This document shows, in pieces, positions 23,603 to 31,242 of a stretch of DNA of 45,040 nucleotides. A model generated the notes under the pieces. The model was not told where the DNA came from and did no database searches. It saw only the letters and a list, made by a program, of their open reading frames with translations. The stretch is taken from positions 1 through 45,040 of the IMG/VR virus record IMGVR_UViG_3300017783_000052; one strand, given 5' to 3'. The first letter of the stretch is position 1; every line of letters begins with the position of its first letter. A program made the translations under genes and the position numbers. The stretch is from a virus.

Positions 23603-26116
23603 ATGGCATGGGGTACAGCTAAAAGTAATATCCGAAAAAAGATTGCTGCAGGTTCTTTCCAGAAGCCTGATGATACCCTTCAACGTGGTATTATGGAAGC
23701 AGGGGATTTAGCCGTCGCTAAGATACTTCAGAGAGAAGAAGAGGCCAAAGAAGAGGCGAAGCGTAAGGCGGCTGAAGCCCGTGAGCTTGCTAAAGAACAA
23801 AAGGCTAAAGAACTGGCTGCTAAAAACCGTGAGAGAAAAGCTAAAGCCCTTGCGGAAGATTTAGGAGCAAACCCAAATAATAGTGAGGCTATTGCTTATT
23901 TTACGGAACAGCTTTTCTTCTTCGATGACGATACTAAAGCAGCATATGACAAAGCAGAATCTGATAAGGAAAAAGGTAAAATTAAATTTGTTCCAAAAGA
24001 AGAGGAATTGTTTCTACAAGGCCCAGATGTACCTAGAGATTTTCCACTTACCGTTTCGCCAGATGGTCTAAAACCTATTACAAAATTTTCTAATGGAGAA
24101 GCTTTAACTGCAGGTAATGTAGATAATTTCGTAAGCAATCAAGACAAAGACGGCAATGAAAAAAATAGATATAAAACTGAAGGTGATCAGATGGCAGCAA
24201 TCTTTGCTCCTATTTCTGAACAACCTGCAAAAAGTGTTTCAGTTGAAGGGTTAGAGATCAATCCTGACGCCAGACCCCCTGTCGAGTTAGACTATCAGAG
24301 ACTAACTACCTTAGATGACATCGATCTCTATGAAGGTGAAATTAAATCTAACGGTCAAACTCTTACAGACGCTCAACAAAAGGTAATAAAAAACAGAAAA
24401 GACCTTTTAGACGGGCGTAGAGTTGATGCTGCAATAGCTGATGCTGTTAAAGACGAAAACAATGCCAAGAGTGCGCTGATGGCTCTTGAGGCGAAGGTAA
24501 ATCAGGCAGGAACTCAGAAAGAAAAAGAGGCAATAACAGACAGCTACGAATACAAAGCTATAAAAGGTTTTGTAGAGAGGTTTGCGCTTGGTGAAGCCTA
24601 TGAGGTTCCATTTACTCAGCTAAAAACGGCACAAGATGTTCAGTTAGAAAAAGCATTTATTGTAATGAACAAAAAGAATGTTGGCAAAGACGTACTAGCA
24701 AAATTAGACGAAATGGAGCAAGCTTATTTAGCTAAAGACGCAAGAGGTGAATTAGACGTTCAGCGAGAAACTAGACGAGGTTTTGTAACCCAAAAGACAG
24801 ACGCATTAAAATCTATCGCAAATTTGACAACCTTCGACACATATTCTCAAGAAGAAGTTAATCTTGCTAAAGAAATAGTTGAGTCAAGAACCAATGCAGA
24901 TGCCGCAGACAAGCTTAAAGAATTTAAGCGTGACCTAGTAGGTAAGTCCAAAGAAGAGTTAATTCAAATATCTACGGGCGAAGGGTTTACGCTGTTAGAA
25001 AAAGTTGCAGCAAGAGCTTACATAGCTTCTTTTCCAGAGGAATTTGATATTACAAAATATGATGATGTCGAAACCTCTACCATACAAACTATTATAGCTG
25101 CAAAGGGTACTGATGCAAAAGTTATAACTCAACTTGAAGCTTTAGTTGCCAATAGGGAGCTAGGACAGGATGTTATAGATCCTCAAAGTGAGGATTATGT
25201 AGTAACTTACGAAGATAAAAATGGTGATCTTCAAGTTACCACTGCAAAACTAGCAAAAGATGGTAAAACCTATATTGATTTAAGTAATCCAACTAATAAG
25301 ATTACACCTGCAGAAAATACGAACGTAACTAATCTAGCACAAAGTGATGCACTTTATGACAACGTCATTAAGATAAATCAGTCACTGATCAAGCCTCTAA
25401 AAGAACAGCGTACTGCAATGCAGACTGTGCTTCTTTCAGCTAAGAAATTAGATGATCTAGTTAATCCTGATATGGGTGGCGATCCTGCAATTCTAACTAC
25501 ACTTGGTGGAACTCTACCACAACTAATGCAAAGCGTTGGTTTAGAGACTGCAGCGTTAATAGATTTATTTGATGCAACAGGAAATCCACAATCTGTTTTT
25601 GATGCAATAGACCAAGCTTTTAAAAATGCACCTGCAATTAATGAAGCTGCACAAAAAGCAATTTTGTTTAATGCAGAAAAGCTAAAGTTAGCATTTGCTT
25701 TTGCCGCTGCACAGGGTCAAACAGGTGTAGGTCTTTCCAACAAAGATTTTGCGAACGCACTTACAATAATTAGTTCAGGTAAAGATTACGAAACCTTTAC
25801 CAAGAACATCCGTAGTCAGATGAACCAAGTAATTCTCAAGACAGAGGGTATGATACAGGATTTCAGAGAGGATGAATCTGTTAAACTTCTCTCCCCATTT
25901 GATCCAACAGGTAAACTCTTCGATGGCTATACACAGTCTGCAGAAGATTACGCTAAGACCAGAGGCGTTGGTGATGCATTTGCTTGGGCGAAGGGCAAGA
26001 CAGGGCCATTACTAACTCAAAAGGCAATCGAGTATTTAAAACAAAACCCAAACACTAGGGCTGAGTTTGATAATAAATACGGATCAGGTGAAGCTGCAAA
26101 AATACTTGGGAATTAA
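23603..26116 (+). CDS. Internal/ejection-type virion protein 2
   Basis: An 837-residue, mainly helical, highly charged protein. The N-terminal 90 residues are a Lys/Glu/Ala coiled coil (REEEAKEEAKRKAAEARELAKEQKAKEL). The rest alternates helices and acidic linkers, with an Ala-rich helix (KLKLAFAFAAAQGQTGVGLS) near residue 700. Size, position and lack of enzyme motifs resemble T7 gp15/gp16-class internal virion proteins, but I see no sequence proof of homology. It begins right after the previous stop. Confidence 0.6.
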   Translation: MAWGTAKSNIRKKIAAGSFQKPDDTLQRGIMEAGDLAVAKILQREEEAKEEAKRKAAEARELAKEQKAKELAAKNRERKAKALAEDLGANPNNSEAIAYFTEQLFFFDDDTKAAYDKAESDKEKGKIKFVPKEEELFLQGPDVPRDFPLTVSPDGLKPITKFSNGEALTAGNVDNFVSNQDKDGNEKNRYKTEGDQMAAIFAPISEQPAKSVSVEGLEINPDARPPVELDYQRLTTLDDIDLYEGEIKSNGQTLTDAQQKVIKNRKDLLDGRRVDAAIADAVKDENNAKSALMALEAKVNQAGTQKEKEAITDSYEYKAIKGFVERFALGEAYEVPFTQLKTAQDVQLEKAFIVMNKKNVGKDVLAKLDEMEQAYLAKDARGELDVQRETRRGFVTQKTDALKSIANLTTFDTYSQEEVNLAKEIVESRTNADAADKLKEFKRDLVGKSKEELIQISTGEGFTLLEKVAARAYIASFPEEFDITKYDDVETSTIQTIIAAKGTDAKVITQLEALVANRELGQDVIDPQSEDYVVTYEDKNGDLQVTTAKLAKDGKTYIDLSNPTNKITPAENTNVTNLAQSDALYDNVIKINQSLIKPLKEQRTAMQTVLLSAKKLDDLVNPDMGGDPAILTTLGGTLPQLMQSVGLETAALIDLFDATGNPQSVFDAIDQAFKNAPAINEAAQKAILFNAEKLKLAFAFAAAQGQTGVGLSNKDFANALTIISSGKDYETFTKNIRSQMNQVILKTEGMIQDFREDESVKLLSPFDPTGKLFDGYTQSAEDYAKTRGVGDAFAWAKGKTGPLLTQKAIEYLKQNPNTRAEFDNKYGSGEAAKILGN

Positions 26117-26121
26117 TAAAT

Positions 26122-29100
26122 ATGGCAAATATTTACGATCAATTTGACGAAGAAACAGAAGAAAAAACTGAAAATATATATGATCAGTTTGATGAGCCTG
26201 ACAATACAATAAATGTACCTGCACAGCCAACGGTGGCTGAAGATAAGCCTGATGCTATTAGTACTCAGATGTATGAAGGTATGTCCTTTGAGGAAGCAAA
26301 CCAGTACTACAATGACCTGTTACAGAACCCTAATGTAAAACCCCCTGTAGCAATTGGGGCAACTGCTACTTACACAGACCCTGACACAGGTAAGAAAGAG
26401 TATATACTTCAGCCAAGACCTGCCATGTTTACGGCTGCAAAGGATGCTCTAATTGAAGCTGTTGCGGCTCCATTTTCAGAAGAGGCTTCACTTGCAGGGG
26501 CAGCGGAAAAATTTCTTAACCCTAAAGCTAAAGTAAGTAATTTAGATAAAGTTGGCGCAGGTTTTGCTGAAAGCCTTGGCGCAACGGTAGAATTGGGTGC
26601 TGCAGGGGCCGAAAAGCTTGGGGTAGACGGTGCGCTCGAAGCTGTAGACCCTTTGGTTGTTAATATAGATACAGGAGACAGCATTGGTGATGCGATATTA
26701 ACTGATGCCATCCCTGCAGTTACTTTGGCATTTACTGGTGGGGGGACTGCCCAACAAGTACTAACTAATTTCCCAAAGGCCATACGAGGCATTGGCGTAT
26801 TGTTAGGGGCTGAAGTGGCTGCAAGTTCTACAGTAAGCACAGACGAAGGTACTATCTTTATGGGAGATAATGCAGCGTTTCCCATACTCAAAGGAGTTGA
26901 TTTAGGTAGTTCTGAAGCAGATGCAATACTTGAACAAAGGCTTAATACATTAGCTGAAGGTATGTTTTTAAACAGTGCCTTAGTGGGGGTAGTCGGTACT
27001 ACAATCTCTGCTTTGAAGTTAGCCTCTAAGTTCACTATACTTCCACTATTAGCAGAGGGAAGTACAAGTGCGGTAGAACGAAGAGTATATGAAGAAATAA
27101 CAGAAAGCCTTGCAGATATAGATGCTAGTTCAACACCTGAACAAATAGCTATAATCAGAAATAAAATTGCAGAAACTATAGAAAAGAATAAAGAAATAAT
27201 TATTCCAAGTATAGCTAACTTAGCAGGTGACCCTAATACAGTAAAATTAGATACTTTGTCTGCACTTTTACGAGGAGCCAAAGATCCTACTGAAAGAGCT
27301 AAGATTGGGTCAACCCTAACAGGTTTTCTGCAAAAAGGTGGAGCCGCTGCGCCCAAAACAATCGTTGCTAGTGAATCTTCTCAAGCAGAATTAGAAAAGC
27401 AAATAGCAGAGTACCTCGCCAAGGTAGCAGGAGATACTGCAGGAGATCAGACTTCTGCCATTACACGGGCAGCGGATGAACTGGCAGAAGAGGGCAGGAC
27501 AGTTGTAAGTGCGGCTGACTCAGGGGCTACTTCTGCAGTAGCCGATTTTGATGTAGCGGCCCAAAAAGTTGTGGATGATATTAACAGTGCCGACATAGAG
27601 CTTAGTGGGCAGCTAAGTAAGCTTGAGGATATTACAGGCACAGATATAGTTGTAGGGCAGACAACCTCATTCAACCAAGTACGGGATGGGCTTGTAGAAG
27701 CTGTCACTAATATGACAAAGCGCAAGAATGATTTGTATAATGCTATCCCTGAAGGAACAAAGTTTGATTACAAAGGTTTTGCAGACAGCGTTAATAAAGC
27801 AGTCGAAGAGATAAATTTATTAGACACTAGCGGTAGCAGAACAAGCGGTATTGATCTAATAAATACTATCCGATCAGTTCTTAAACCCAAGACGGTTGTT
27901 CAAGAAGGTGTAAGACCTCCGTTTGGAGTACCCCTACCTACATCAACTACTACTGACGTGGGTGATCTGGCTTCTGAACTAGTGGAAGGTGGAGTAGACT
28001 TTAGAACACTATATACCCAAGTTCGTCCTGAAATATCAGATCTCATAAGCCAAGCGTATAAGCGTGGTGATGACATGGTAGCCAAGAGACTAATCCAGGT
28101 TAAAAAAGCCATCGATGAACAAGTTGGGTGGGTTGCTAAAAATGGTGATGAGGCTTCATCTGACGCTGCAAAGGCTGCATTTAATTATTATTTAAAAGAG
28201 TTTGCCCCTGTATGGCGTGATGGCGGTTCAATGCAACAATTCGCAGACATATATGATCCCGTAATGGTGAAAGGAACAGGGCAAGCAGGATTTGCAGAGC
28301 AAAGCAGGGATTTAGTCACGGGTATCTTGTCAGGCAACAATGCAGACGCTGTAATTAATATGAAAACAGCTTTGTCTGAGGTTGCTGATCCTAAACCTAT
28401 TGCAGACTACATGATTGCAGACGTAATAAATGGCTTTGCTTCTGCAGTTAGAAAAGATGGTCTTAACGCAGATAGCTTGGCAGGGATGTCAGACCGACTT
28501 AGACAGTATGCTGTATCACTTAACGAAGCATTTCCAGAGCGTGCCGCCCAAATAAATAGGCTTATTGCTTCAGTTGAGAATGCTGCAGGTAATAAAGCAC
28601 AGGTTGAACTTGCCCTTAAAGAAGCTGAAGAAATTGCTACACAGACAAGAAAAGATGTTAAGAAGTCTGAACTTGGTAAGTTCTTGAGTAGTATTTATGG
28701 AAGAGAGTTTGATACGACATTTAACCCTGAAGCAGCTTTTGGTAGAATATTTAAAGAAGCAGAGGGTCTTGGAACAATTCAGGATATTTTAGTCAGACTA
28801 GATGACTTACCGAAAGCCCGTGCAGATGTGGTGCGTGATGGCCTTGAGACTGCGTATTTACGATATTTAAGGGGGTCTATCAAATCAACCAAAATGCAAA
28901 GTGGTGGAGCCGCTGCACAAAAGGGGGCCGTAGTAGATAAAGCTCTAGAAGAATCTGATAACATCTTGGCTATTGGACGAGAAGTATTTTCAACCAAACC
29001 TGAAATTATGGAGGCACTAGAAACTCTGCTTGAGACTTCCAGATTAATAGAAAAGCAGAAGCAAGCCCAAGCAGTACAAGGGATGTCACCAACCATATTT

Positions 29101-29439
29101 AATCGGGAAGCTGTCACAGCAACTAATAGATTAATAATGACTTTTATAGGGCCGTTAACCCGTACAGGTGCTAAAATTAGATCTTTTGCAGGGGCTGCAT
29201 TTGATAAGTTAGATTCTGCCAAAAAAGCTACCAGAATAATGGATAATATATTTGCAGACCCTGATTATTTTCTTGAGCTAACTCGTAAGTATAATAGAAC
29301 CCCTTTAGATCCTGTACTTCAAGAAAATATGATCACCGCACTTACCTCTGGTCTAGTAAAAACTATAAATACAGAAACAGATTCAGTATTCCAAACTAAT
29401 TCTGATCAGCAAATGGAACAGCTATTAGGCTACCAATAG
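26122..29439 (+). CDS. Large internal/DNA ejection virion protein
   Basis: A 1105-residue protein. It starts with a duplicated motif (NIYDQFDEETEEKTE then NIYDQFDEPD) seen at the start of many podovirus ejection proteins. About residues 165-320 contain several Gly/Ala-rich hydrophobic segments (LGATVELGAAGAEKLG, DAILTDAIPAVTLAFTGGG, EAILNSALVGVVGTTISALKL-type stretches) that could span membranes. The rest is helical. No lytic transglycosylase motif was found. It is the last and longest of the late genes, a place typical for the largest internal core protein. Confidence 0.65.
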   Translation: MANIYDQFDEETEEKTENIYDQFDEPDNTINVPAQPTVAEDKPDAISTQMYEGMSFEEANQYYNDLLQNPNVKPPVAIGATATYTDPDTGKKEYILQPRPAMFTAAKDALIEAVAAPFSEEASLAGAAEKFLNPKAKVSNLDKVGAGFAESLGATVELGAAGAEKLGVDGALEAVDPLVVNIDTGDSIGDAILTDAIPAVTLAFTGGGTAQQVLTNFPKAIRGIGVLLGAEVAASSTVSTDEGTIFMGDNAAFPILKGVDLGSSEADAILEQRLNTLAEGMFLNSALVGVVGTTISALKLASKFTILPLLAEGSTSAVERRVYEEITESLADIDASSTPEQIAIIRNKIAETIEKNKEIIIPSIANLAGDPNTVKLDTLSALLRGAKDPTERAKIGSTLTGFLQKGGAAAPKTIVASESSQAELEKQIAEYLAKVAGDTAGDQTSAITRAADELAEEGRTVVSAADSGATSAVADFDVAAQKVVDDINSADIELSGQLSKLEDITGTDIVVGQTTSFNQVRDGLVEAVTNMTKRKNDLYNAIPEGTKFDYKGFADSVNKAVEEINLLDTSGSRTSGIDLINTIRSVLKPKTVVQEGVRPPFGVPLPTSTTTDVGDLASELVEGGVDFRTLYTQVRPEISDLISQAYKRGDDMVAKRLIQVKKAIDEQVGWVAKNGDEASSDAAKAAFNYYLKEFAPVWRDGGSMQQFADIYDPVMVKGTGQAGFAEQSRDLVTGILSGNNADAVINMKTALSEVADPKPIADYMIADVINGFASAVRKDGLNADSLAGMSDRLRQYAVSLNEAFPERAAQINRLIASVENAAGNKAQVELALKEAEEIATQTRKDVKKSELGKFLSSIYGREFDTTFNPEAAFGRIFKEAEGLGTIQDILVRLDDLPKARADVVRDGLETAYLRYLRGSIKSTKMQSGGAAAQKGAVVDKALEESDNILAIGREVFSTKPEIMEALETLLETSRLIEKQKQAQAVQGMSPTIFNREAVTATNRLIMTFIGPLTRTGAKIRSFAGAAFDKLDSAKKATRIMDNIFADPDYFLELTRKYNRTPLDPVLQENMITALTSGLVKTINTETDSVFQTNSDQQMEQLLGYQ

Positions 29440-29466
29440 AAAAACCCCCAAGCCGAAGCAAGGGGG
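29440..29466 (-). terminator. Minus-strand hairpin with T run
   Basis: CCCCC (29445-29449) pairs with GGGGG (29462-29466) around AAGCCGAAGCAA. On the minus strand the arm is followed by TTTTT (29440-29444). It would stop transcripts running towards the late genes from the right; on the plus strand no T run follows. Confidence 0.55.
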
Positions 29467-29522
29467 ATAACACTTAATAAAGGGGTAACTAATCCCTTCC
29501 TATATTCATAATAGAATAAAAG

Positions 29523-29552
29523 CTCTTGGGTCAAATGATTCGGGAGTTTTTT
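29523..29552 (+). terminator. Rho-independent terminator of the late operon
   Basis: CTCTTGGGTC (29523-29532) pairs with GATTCGGGAG (29537-29546), ten pairs including several G-T, with an AAAT loop. TTTTTT and then CGTTTT follow directly. It lies 84 bases after the last late gene. Confidence 0.8.
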
Positions 29553-29573
29553 CGTTTTACATGCGATAAATCC

Positions 29574-29592
29574 TATAGTATCCCATACTATA
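29574..29592. repeat. Perfect 8-bp inverted repeat (operator-like)
   Basis: TATAGTAT and ATACTATA flank a CCC centre. The symmetric 19-bp site is typical of a dimeric repressor operator. It lies in the boundary region before the small 58-residue gene. Confidence 0.6.
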
Positions 29593-29806
29593 TATTGATT
29601 TTAGACCTGGTAAATATCAACATGTAGTTGTGGATAACTTTTGGCAGCATTGATTTTATTAGGTTTTTTCAGTCAAGTATAAAATAATTAAATTAAACAA
29701 ATTACTTTATTGACCTTTGGGTGCTTCCTACGTCAGAATTACGTTAGGCAGAGATTAACTACCTCAATAACGCCTATCGAAGTAACACTTAATAAAGGAG
29801 TAGTTA

Positions 29807-29983
29807 ATGCTATTAACTGCAGAAAAAGCCAATGAATTTGGCATTGCTCTACTTGAGGCAGCAAAACAAAGTAGAGAGGCAGAACAACAATATCTTATCG
29901 TCTGTACTCTCGACACTTTTACAGCAATCCCTTTTAGGGAAGCATGTGGATATGATCCCAACGAAGATATTCTAGTAGCGTAA
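29807..29983 (+). CDS. Small protein, paralogue of the 43.8-44.0 kb gene
   Basis: A 58-residue protein starting MLLTAEKANEFGIALLEAAKQSREAEQ. The ribosome site AAAGGAG lies 8 bases before the ATG. Its first 36 residues share 10 identities in ungapped register with the product of 43801-43980 (M, L, A, E, G, A, L, A, E and D at matching places). Both start with a helix after M[LI]L[ST]. Function unknown; likely a small early or regulatory protein. Confidence 0.65.
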   Translation: MLLTAEKANEFGIALLEAAKQSREAEQQYLIVCTLDTFTAIPFREACGYDPNEDILVA

Positions 29984-29985
29984 AA

Positions 29986-30014
29986 GTAAAAACCCTAGGC
30001 AATTAAGCCTAGGG
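29986..30014 (-). terminator. Minus-strand terminator after the 30.3 kb gene
   Basis: CCCTAGGC (29993-30000) pairs with GCCTAGGG (30007-30014), an 8-bp perfect stem. On the minus strand TTTTTACTTTT follows. It closes the transcript of the 90-residue gene; the plus-strand gene ending at 29983 may also be affected by the hairpin. Confidence 0.75.
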
Positions 30015-30016
30015 TC

Positions 30017-30032
30017 ACTAAACTGAAAAAGG
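30017..30032 (+). repeat. 16-bp repeat shared with the Gp88-like gene leader
   Basis: ACTAAACTGAAAAAGG occurs here and at 44229-44244, where it includes the ribosome site of the Gp88-like gene. Here it is followed by CAGTGACCAAACCG instead of ATTAACCAAAATG, with no gene behind it, so this is a probable remnant of a lost gene leader. Confidence 0.7.
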
Positions 30033-30073
30033 CAGTGACCAAACCGCCAACTTCAAGTATATTATATACTTTT

Positions 30074-30346
30074 TTATACCCTGTGGTCAATAGCTACGGG
30101 GCTTTTTTGAACCTTTTTAGGAGTTCTACTGCCTCTAAAAACAATCTTATTTAAAGGGCCTGTTTTCTTTGCCCTGCGGTTCATTAAAATAGCAGCTTCA
30201 TTGTGAGAAACCTTACAATCAAAATTTTTCTCAGCATGAATTAAAAATTCGTCCCAGATTTCTTTGAAATGTAATTCCATTTCTGCAGGGTCTGTAATCC
30301 CTGTTTTAGAAAAATTAACGTCAGCTACTGCGACTAGTCTTAGCAT
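30074..30346 (-). CDS. Small hypothetical basic protein
   Basis: A 90-residue protein starting MLRLVAVADVNFSKTGITDPAEMELHFKEIWDEFLIHAEKNFDCKVSHNEA and ending in a Lys/Arg-rich tail (RRAKKTGPLNKIVFRGSRTPKKVQK). GAGG lies 9 bases before the ATG. No family recognised. It has a terminator right after it, so it is a small transcription unit by itself or with the 23-residue membrane protein upstream. Confidence 0.65.
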   Translation of the reverse strand: MLRLVAVADVNFSKTGITDPAEMELHFKEIWDEFLIHAEKNFDCKVSHNEAAILMNRRAKKTGPLNKIVFRGSRTPKKVQKSPVAIDHRV

Positions 30347-30402
30347 AATAAAATCCTCATTAGTTAATGCGAATCAAAGTATACAACTACTACACTTAAT
30401 AA

Positions 30403-30409
30403 GCCACCT
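30403..30409 (-). promoter_or_regulatory. Shared GTGGC element upstream of the 30.3 kb gene
   Basis: AGGTGGC on the minus strand lies about 57 bases before the ATG at 30346. A TATACT at 30378-30383 is 19 bases downstream of it. The -35 box is poor, so this may be an operator copy more than a strong promoter. Confidence 0.45.
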
Positions 30410-30429
30410 AATAATAGTAATTTTCTATT

Positions 30430-30501
30430 TTAGTTTGTATCTTTCCAGACGGTGTAAATTAAAACAGCCGCTGCTACAATTATGAGTGCATCAATCCACA
30501 T
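30430..30501 (-). CDS. Tiny single-span membrane protein (23 residues)
   Basis: MWIDALIIVAAAVLIYTVWK is one transmembrane helix with a short polar end (DTN). AGGGG lies 6-7 bases before the ATG. It is too short to be found by normal gene callers. Membrane miniproteins of phages often modify host membrane enzymes or lysis, but nothing specific can be said here. Confidence 0.55.
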   Translation of the reverse strand: MWIDALIIVAAAVLIYTVWKDTN

Positions 30502-30511
30502 TTTTTACCCC

Positions 30512-30551
30512 TAAAAATAAACCCCCGTAAGTTTAGCGCCTACGAGGGTTT
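30512..30551 (-). terminator. Minus-strand hairpin terminator or attenuator
   Basis: AAACCCCCGTA (30519-30529) pairs with TACGAGGGTTT (30541-30551) with one mismatch. On the minus strand TTTATTTTT follows. It lies between the promoter at 30599-30627 and the 23-residue gene. Confidence 0.7.
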
Positions 30552-30598
30552 ACCCATATCCATCGATCCAAAGAAACCAATCCCCGAAACTCTTTATA

Positions 30599-30627
30599 AT
30601 AGTAGAATAAAAATGCCACTTAGTCAA
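30599..30627 (-). promoter_or_regulatory. Minus-strand promoter with shared GTGGC element
   Basis: TTGACT (30627-30622) and TACTAT (30604-30599) on the minus strand are 17 bases apart. The spacer starts AAGTGGC, as in the capsid promoter. Transcription would run into the hairpin at 30512-30551 after about 70 bases. Confidence 0.75.
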
Positions 30628-30641
30628 TACCTTAAAAATAA

Positions 30642-31064
30642 TTAATTAATTGTATTAACAAAGTGCGCCTTTGATACGGGAACGTCATAGAACTTTTCAC
30701 CGAAAGCGATCTTATAGTTTGGTACTTCAGTCGTAGGGCTTTCCTTAACAACCTTACGCCCAAAGATGGCTGCATGGGTCAGACTATTGTTGAACACCAT
30801 GAACTGTGTGGGTTTATCTAGGAATTTAGCCTTTCTGACAGGAAGGTGGATGGTGTCGTATTTAAACTTAACACCATGCCATACCTTCTTACGCTCTACC
30901 TCACAGTAGAAACGCTTGTTTTGTCCTTCAACTATTAGGTCAACCCCATACTCATCAGGGTTGTCCGTACAAATATACCCCAGTGAATGCCAAAAGCTTT
31001 TAGCTGCTTCACGGGTTGCACCATCTGACTCTTGAAAATCTTTCTTCTGGAACTCTTTGTACAT
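30642..31064 (-). CDS. PD-(D/E)XK-like endonuclease
   Basis: A 140-residue protein with a compact restriction-endonuclease-like core: AKSFWHSLGYICTDNPDEYGVDLIVEGQNKRFYCEVERKK, where D (GVDL) and E-x-E-x-K-like (CEVERK) residues fill the usual metal-binding pattern. These small nucleases often resolve recombination intermediates or degrade host DNA. The start (ATG at 31064) overlaps the previous gene by 56 bases, which is large but keeps an AGG upstream. It is the last gene of the minus-strand early run. Confidence 0.65.
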   Translation of the reverse strand: MYKEFQKKDFQESDGATREAAKSFWHSLGYICTDNPDEYGVDLIVEGQNKRFYCEVERKKVWHGVKFKYDTIHLPVRKAKFLDKPTQFMVFNNSLTHAAIFGRKVVKESPTTEVPNYKIAFGEKFYDVPVSKAHFVNTIN

Positions 31065-31203
31065 TTGCTTGCCTGTTGTAGTTGAATGCTGAGTTAAACC
31101 CTCGCAACCACTCCTTTGCGTAGAAGCTGCGAGGGCGATATTTACAGGTTAGGTTTCCTTCGAAGAAATCTGTGTAACCTGTTTGATAGGGGTCTTCCTG
31201 CAT
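31009..31203 (-). CDS. RMF-like small protein
   Basis: A 64-residue basic protein (DPYQTGYTDFFEGNLTCKYRPRSFYAKEWLRGFNSAFNYNR). The pattern of Tyr-Gly near the start, a short basic loop and W..GF..A resembles the ribosome modulation factor (RMF) family, which dimerises ribosomes in resting cells, but the match is only a pattern. GAGG lies 7 bases before the ATG. If real it could alter host translation. The last 20 residues overlap the nuclease gene in another frame. Confidence 0.55.
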   Translation of the reverse strand: MQEDPYQTGYTDFFEGNLTCKYRPRSFYAKEWLRGFNSAFNYNRQANVQRVPEERFSRVRWCNP

Positions 31204-31242
31204 GTGTCTGCCTCAATAACATTACGGAAAACCTAGCCTCTT

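Larger units (their letters stand above)
29440..29806. other. Gene-free boundary region between late genes and small genes
   Basis: No credible gene. It holds two terminator hairpins (29440-29466, 29523-29552), a perfect inverted repeat at 29574-29592, a further imperfect inverted repeat (CCTACGT ... ACGTTAGG, about 29727-29748), and two copies of the 16-bp sequence TAACACTTAATAAAGG (29468-29483 and 29783-29798). A TTGACC at about 29712 could be a -35 box but no clear -10 was found. Confidence 0.6.

Noticed and set aside
26409-27356. 315-residue minus-strand ORF
   Set aside because: Antisense to the 1105-residue virion gene; low-complexity Ser/Ala/Pro composition.
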